Origin: Rhodospirillaceae bacterium
GTDB taxonomy: Bacteria > Pseudomonadota > Alphaproteobacteria > SP197
NCBI GenBank assembly: GCA_018700655.1
Contig: JABIUG010000105.1
Span: forward strand, 1-9,949
Direction: 5' to 3'
DNA length: 9,949 nucleotides
Shown here: positions 6,873 to 9,949 of the stretch, piece after piece
How positions within the stretch are numbered: position 1 is the stretch's first letter
How the letters are laid out: every line of letters starts with the position of its first letter
Notes under the pieces: model-generated
What the model was told of the DNA's origin: nothing
Database searches by the model: none
The model's input: only the letters and a program-made list of their open reading frames with translations
Program-made: the position numbers and the translations under genes

Positions 6873-8138
6873 TCAGAGCGCGCGGCGGTCGTCGTTATGC
6901 GCCACGGTCAGGAGGTCCTGACGGGTCTTCTGCGGGGTCGCCGCGCCGCTGCGGCCTTCGGCCAGATGCATCGAGACCAGGCGGTTGACGTTTTCCAGAC
7001 CATCGAGCAGTCCCGGGACCACAACCTGGCTGGGTCGGCGCTGCTGCGTCAGCTGACGGATCGCCGTCGCCATGGCTGCCGGGTTTTCGGCCTTGTCTTC
7101 GGTCAGCATCGAAACCAGACCAAGCTCCTGCGCACGACTGGCGCGGATCAACTGTTCGCGGCGCGGCACCTGGCGCGGCACGATCAGGGCGGGTTTGTCG
7201 AACGAAAGGATTTCGCAGAACGTGTTGTAACCGCCCATGGCGACGACCCCAGCGGCGCGCGCCATCAGGGTTTCGAGATGCGCATCGAAGGTGATGGCGG
7301 TGACATTCGACAGGGCATCGACCCGTTCCTGGAACTCGGCCTTGATCTCGGGTTGCATGAAGGGGCCGAACACGACCAGTGCCGGAATCGCCGGAGCAAG
7401 ACGTGACTCATAGGCCTTCAGCACCCAGTCGACGAGCAGGTCACCATCGCCGCCGCCGCCGGTCGTGACCAGCACGAACGGCTCTTCAACGCCATCGGGC
7501 AGGCCGGAATCATGCAGGTCCTGTGGCACGGAACGTTTGAGATAACCGGTGTAGACCATCTTGCGCCGGACCGATTGGGGCACTTCGATCTCTTCCAGTG
7601 GATCGTGAATCTGCGGCAGGCCGTAGACCCAGATTTCGTCATAGAGATCACGCAGAGCCGGAATCGCCTTCTTGCGCCGCCATTCGGCTTTCAGAAGGGC
7701 GGGATCGTCCATCACGTCGCGCAGACCCAGGATGATGCGGGTGCCGCGTGCCTTGAGCATCTCGATGGTTTCGCGCACCTCGCCACGCAGACCGAGTGGT
7801 TCCTTGTCGACCAGGAAGATGTCGGGATCAAAGATGTCGGCGGTGTGTTTCATGATCGATTCACGCATCGCCATGGTCTGATCGGTGTCGAGCAGCAGAT
7901 TGAGCGATGTGTATTCGCCGTTCCTGAGCTTGATCACGCCGGGCACACGGACAAAATCCACGCGCGTCCGGAAATCGAAGCTGCCGATGATCGGCGAGCC
8001 CGAAAGGATCAGCACGGTCAGATTGTCTGTGTCGCCAACCATGGCATGGGCAATGGCGCGGCATCGCCTCAGATGGCCAAGGCCAAAGCTGTCATGGCTG
8101 TAGATCAGCACACGTGGGCGCGGTGTCGTTTTGGTCAT
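6873..8138 (-). CDS. Predicted glycosyltransferase of the COG4671 type (MurG-like), first gene of the leftward cluster
   Basis: A 421-residue MurG-like GT-B protein matching the COG4671 'predicted glycosyl transferase' pattern. Visible marks are VLIYSHDSFGLGHLRRCRAI (10-29, with the GLGH loop), LVDKEPLGLRGE (109-120), MVYTGYLKR (194-202), VLVTTGGGGDGD (222-233, the glycine-rich inter-domain turn) and MGGYNTFCEI (301-310, the donor-binding GGxxTxxE motif with E309), then REQLIRASRAQELG (327-340). The C-terminal 25 residues are polar and probably disordered. The ATG at 8138 is preferred over an in-frame start at 8213 because the fold begins at PRVLIYSHD and a GGGG run sits about 7 bases upstream; the extra 25 residues would look unlike a protein start. 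It shares all key motifs with the gene at 2717-3859 but overall similarity looks low, so the two are old paralogues. Being first after the divergent region, its promoter probably drives the operon. Confidence 0.9.
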   Translation of the reverse strand: MTKTTPRPRVLIYSHDSFGLGHLRRCRAIAHAMVGDTDNLTVLILSGSPIIGSFDFRTRVDFVRVPGVIKLRNGEYTSLNLLLDTDQTMAMRESIMKHTADIFDPDIFLVDKEPLGLRGEVRETIEMLKARGTRIILGLRDVMDDPALLKAEWRRKKAIPALRDLYDEIWVYGLPQIHDPLEEIEVPQSVRRKMVYTGYLKRSVPQDLHDSGLPDGVEEPFVLVTTGGGGDGDLLVDWVLKAYESRLAPAIPALVVFGPFMQPEIKAEFQERVDALSNVTAITFDAHLETLMARAAGVVAMGGYNTFCEILSFDKPALIVPRQVPRREQLIRASRAQELGLVSMLTEDKAENPAAMATAIRQLTQQRRPSQVVVPGLLDGLENVNRLVSMHLAEGRSGAATPQKTRQDLLTVAHNDDRRAL

Positions 8139-8171
8139 CAGAACCCCGTCAATTCCCCCAAACGGGCGCGA

Positions 8172-8200
8172 ACTATGGCACAGCGGCCGGTTTGGCGGAA
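8172..8200 (-). promoter_or_regulatory. Weak candidate promoter for the leftward cluster
   Basis: Read on the minus strand, TTCCGC (8195-8200) and CATAGT (8172-8177) are 17 bases apart and would start transcription some 25-30 bases before the ATG at 8138. The -10 is fair but the -35 matches the sigma-70 consensus at only two positions, so this is a guess at the best-placed candidate. Confidence 0.2.
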
Positions 8201-8272
8201 GATCATGCTGCAAGTGGCCTTTTCACGGGCGTTGCAGTCATTTCATACGCTGTGGCCGGTGATGGGCCGGTT

Positions 8273-8293
8273 GGCAGGTGGCAGGTGGCAGGC
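8273..8293. repeat. Three tandem heptamers GGCAGGT/GGCAGGT/GGCAGGC
   Basis: Three head-to-tail 7-base units, the last differing at its final base, near the middle of the divergent intergenic region. They could be a simple slippage repeat or direct-repeat operator half-sites; a 7-base period does not put the units on the same helix face. Nothing else marks them as a known binding site. Confidence 0.75.
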
Positions 8294-8353
8294 TATTCCG
8301 TCGTGGGTCAAAGACGGCAGCTGCGGATAGGCCTCCTGCGGAATGGTTCACCG

Positions 8354-8363
8354 CCAACGTTGG
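8354..8363. promoter_or_regulatory. Perfect palindrome CCAACGTTGG, possible operator
   Basis: A 10-base perfect palindrome in the divergent region, 140 bases before the exporter start and about 216 bases before the leftward start. Dimeric regulators often bind such sites, but a match of this length is expected by chance roughly once in every three regions of this size, so function is uncertain. Confidence 0.3.
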
Positions 8364-8430
8364 AGCCGGCGAAATTGCTCTGCTTCCGACGGTATAGCGG
8401 ATCCTCACAAGCACCCGGAATCACGAGGGG

Positions 8431-8460
8431 TTTCCGTGTGCACGTTTTCCGAACTAGACT
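8431..8460 (+). promoter_or_regulatory. Weak candidate promoter for the ABC exporter gene
   Basis: TTTCCG (8431-8436) and TAGACT (8455-8460) are separated by 18 bases and would give a leader of about 35 bases before the ATG at 8503. Both boxes are imperfect against the sigma-70 consensus; position and the local drop in GC are the main support. Confidence 0.22.
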
Positions 8461-8502
8461 TTGTCGAGTTTTAGGGGCTGCGGGGTAGGTTGGTCGTCCA
8501 TC

Positions 8503-9949
8503 ATGGAACGCACCATTTACGGTTTCATCTTTCGTTATTCGAAGCGGGAGCAGGTGTTCATCCTGTTCTTCACGCTATTGGCGTTGCCGTTTTATTACGT
8601 CTCGCTCGATATCCCCAAACTGATCGTCAACAACGTGCTGAGCGATCCAGAGCCGATCGCCGAGTTGTCGGTGCCGGGACTGGATGCCAGCCCGGCAATC
8701 GTTGCCGACGAACGCATGATGGTCCTGATGGGTTTCAACGTCGTCGAGATCGAACGATTGAACCTGCTGGCGATCTACGCAGGTCTTTTCCTGTTGCTTG
8801 TCCTGATCAATGGCGGCTTCAAGTATTTCATCAACGTCTACAAGGGGCTGATGGGCGAGCGCATGCTGCGGCGCCTGCGCTACAGCCTCTACAGCCGCAT
8901 CATGCGGTTTCCCCTGCCCCATTTCCGGCGGGTGAGCGCCGGCGAACTGATTCCGATGGTGACCCAGGAGGTCGAGCCACTCGGTGGTTTCATCGGCGAT
9001 GCGCTGGCCCTGCCGATGTTTCAGGGCGGGCTGCTGATCACCGCGCTAATTTTCATCTTCATGCAGGATGTCTGGATGGGCCTGGCGGCGATATCGCTCT
9101 ATCCCATGCAGGGCTGGATCATCCCCAAGCTGCAACGCAAGGTGAACCTGCTGGGCAAGGCCAGGGTCCGCGAGGTGCGCAAGATTTCCGAGCGGATCGC
9201 CGAAACCGTCCAGGGCGCTGAAGAGATGCATGCCAACGGCATGGCCCGTTGGGAGATGGCGGAGTTCACGTCGCGCATGGGTCGGGTCTTCGAGATCCGC
9301 TTCGAAATTTATCGCAAGAAGTTTTTCATCAAGTTCCTGAACAACTTTCTGGCGCAGCTCACGCCGTTTTTCTTCTATGCGATCGGCGGTTACTTCGTGA
9401 TCGACGGGGCGTTGTCCCTGGGTGGCCTGGTCGCCGTGCTTGCCGCCTACAAGGATCTGCCGCCGCCCTGGAAGGAACTGCTCAACCACTATCAGATCCG
9501 CGAAGATTCCAAGATCAAGTACGATCAGGTCGTTGCCCAGTTTGCGCCCATCGGCATGCGCGAGGCCGACATCGTGGTCGGCGAGGTCGTGCCCGAACCC
9601 TTCAATGGCGCACTGAGAACCAGCAACCTGCGTTATGATGAAGATGGCGAAGTTCTGATCGACAGCTTCAATGTGGAGATTGAGCCTGGTCAGCACATCG
9701 CTCTGGTCGGTGGCCCGACCAGTTCCAAGGATCGTGCGGTCATGCTGCTTGCCCACCTGCTTGATCCCAATAGCGGCAAGCTGCGTTATGGCGATGCAGA
9801 AGCCCAGGCCATGCCGGAAGTCGTGACAGGTACGCAGATCGGATTTGTCGGGCCTTCCACGTCGCTGTTCTCGGCCTCCCTGATGGACAACGTGATCTAT
9901 GGCCTGCGTCAGGCGCCCAAGGGGCCACGCGAACACAGCGACGATACGG
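8503..9949 (+). CDS. Type I ABC exporter (membrane domain plus nucleotide-binding domain) with a degenerate ATP site, C-terminus cut by window edge
   Basis: 482 codons of an ABC exporter are visible, open to the right edge. Hydrophobic segments lie at about 18-37, 86-106, 167-210 (probably two) and 283-320 (probably two), with a long loop at 38-85. A coupling region RRLRYSLYSRIMRFPLPHF is followed by VSAGELIPMVTQEVE, as in MsbA/MdlB-type exporters. The nucleotide-binding domain begins near 365 with an A-loop tyrosine (Y378). Walker A reads GGPTSSKD (403-410): the lysine K409 is kept, but both later glycines and the final Ser/Thr are replaced. The Q-loop reads FVGPSTSLF (448-456), with Pro (P451) where glutamine belongs. 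This domain is therefore probably a poor or inactive ATPase. The ATG at 8503 is favoured; GGGGTAGG lies 13 bases upstream, rather far. It faces away from the glycan cluster and may export its product. A second, canonical domain beyond the edge, or a heterodimer partner, would be expected. Confidence 0.88.
   Translation, partial: MERTIYGFIFRYSKREQVFILFFTLLALPFYYVSLDIPKLIVNNVLSDPEPIAELSVPGLDASPAIVADERMMVLMGFNVVEIERLNLLAIYAGLFLLLVLINGGFKYFINVYKGLMGERMLRRLRYSLYSRIMRFPLPHFRRVSAGELIPMVTQEVEPLGGFIGDALALPMFQGGLLITALIFIFMQDVWMGLAAISLYPMQGWIIPKLQRKVNLLGKARVREVRKISERIAETVQGAEEMHANGMARWEMAEFTSRMGRVFEIRFEIYRKKFFIKFLNNFLAQLTPFFFYAIGGYFVIDGALSLGGLVAVLAAYKDLPPPWKELLNHYQIREDSKIKYDQVVAQFAPIGMREADIVVGEVVPEPFNGALRTSNLRYDEDGEVLIDSFNVEIEPGQHIALVGGPTSSKDRAVMLLAHLLDPNSGKLRYGDAEAQAMPEVVTGTQIGFVGPSTSLFSASLMDNVIYGLRQAPKGPREHSDDT

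Larger units (their letters stand above)
8139..8502. promoter_or_regulatory. Divergent intergenic region with the control signals for both directions
   Basis: The only long non-coding stretch in the window (364 bases), lying between two divergent start codons, so promoters for the leftward glycan cluster and the rightward ABC exporter must lie here unless the exporter is driven otherwise. It holds a triple heptamer repeat (8273-8293), three copies of GGCCGGT (8185-8191, 8254-8260, 8265-8271), a perfect 10-base palindrome (8354-8363) and a CGGAA/TTCCG inverted pair (8416-8420 and 8432-8436). Short open frames here lack a convincing start and show no recognisable protein. No RNA gene or terminator was seen. 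Confidence 0.7.

Noticed and set aside
7512..8330. 272-codon open frame on the plus strand
   Set aside because: It lies antisense to the COG4671-type gene at 6873-8138, which has clear motifs. Long antisense frames are usual in GC-rich coding DNA, and the product matches no family.
8114..8488. 124-codon plus-strand open frame across the divergent intergenic region
   Set aside because: It begins inside the opposing gene, has no recognisable features, and would end only 14 bases before the exporter start. It is probably chance, though a leader peptide cannot be fully excluded.
9046..9936. 296-codon open frame on the minus strand
   Set aside because: It is antisense to the ABC exporter, whose membrane and nucleotide-binding features are clear. 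The His/Gln/Asp-rich product is typical of a shadow frame.

Overview
The window is GC-rich and densely coded. It uses GTG starts and many 4-base stop/start overlaps, and its protein families (COG4671-type glycosyltransferases, a tandem Dpp/Opp ATPase) suggest an alphaproteobacterium. That assignment rests on general resemblance only. No RNA gene, insertion sequence, CRISPR array, attachment site or origin was seen.

Layout. Eight genes run leftward on the minus strand from 8138 down to the left edge, and one gene runs rightward from 8503 off the right edge. A 364-base non-coding region (8139-8502) separates the two directions. In transcription order the leftward genes are: a COG4671/MurG-like glycosyltransferase (6873-8138), a GT4 glycosyltransferase (5614-6852), a second GT4-like glycosyltransferase (4446-5558), a histidine phosphatase (3856-4449), a second COG4671-like glycosyltransferase (2717-3859), a NodB-like polysaccharide deacetylase without a signal peptide (1963-2724), a small two-helix membrane protein with a PH-like tail (1412-1966), and a tandem-domain Dpp/Opp-type ABC ATPase cut off by the left edge (1-1415). 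The last six genes overlap one another by 4 or 8 bases, so they very probably form one translationally coupled operon. The first two are separated by 20 and 55 bases and probably belong to it.

The rightward gene encodes a type I ABC exporter, cut off by the right edge. Its visible nucleotide-binding domain has a badly degenerate Walker A and no Q-loop glutamine, so at least this domain looks unable to hydrolyse ATP normally.

How the genes may work together (inference). Four glycosyltransferases, a cytosolic deacetylase-like enzyme and a phosphatase would assemble and trim a glycan or glycolipid on the inner face of the membrane. The divergent exporter is the only candidate in view for moving it outward. 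No Wzx/Wzy, priming transferase or nucleotide-sugar synthesis gene is visible. The unusual points are the pairing of two divergent COG4671 paralogues, the cytosolic deacetylase, the coupling of an oligopeptide-type ATPase to the end of the glycan operon, and the pseudo-ATPase half of the exporter.
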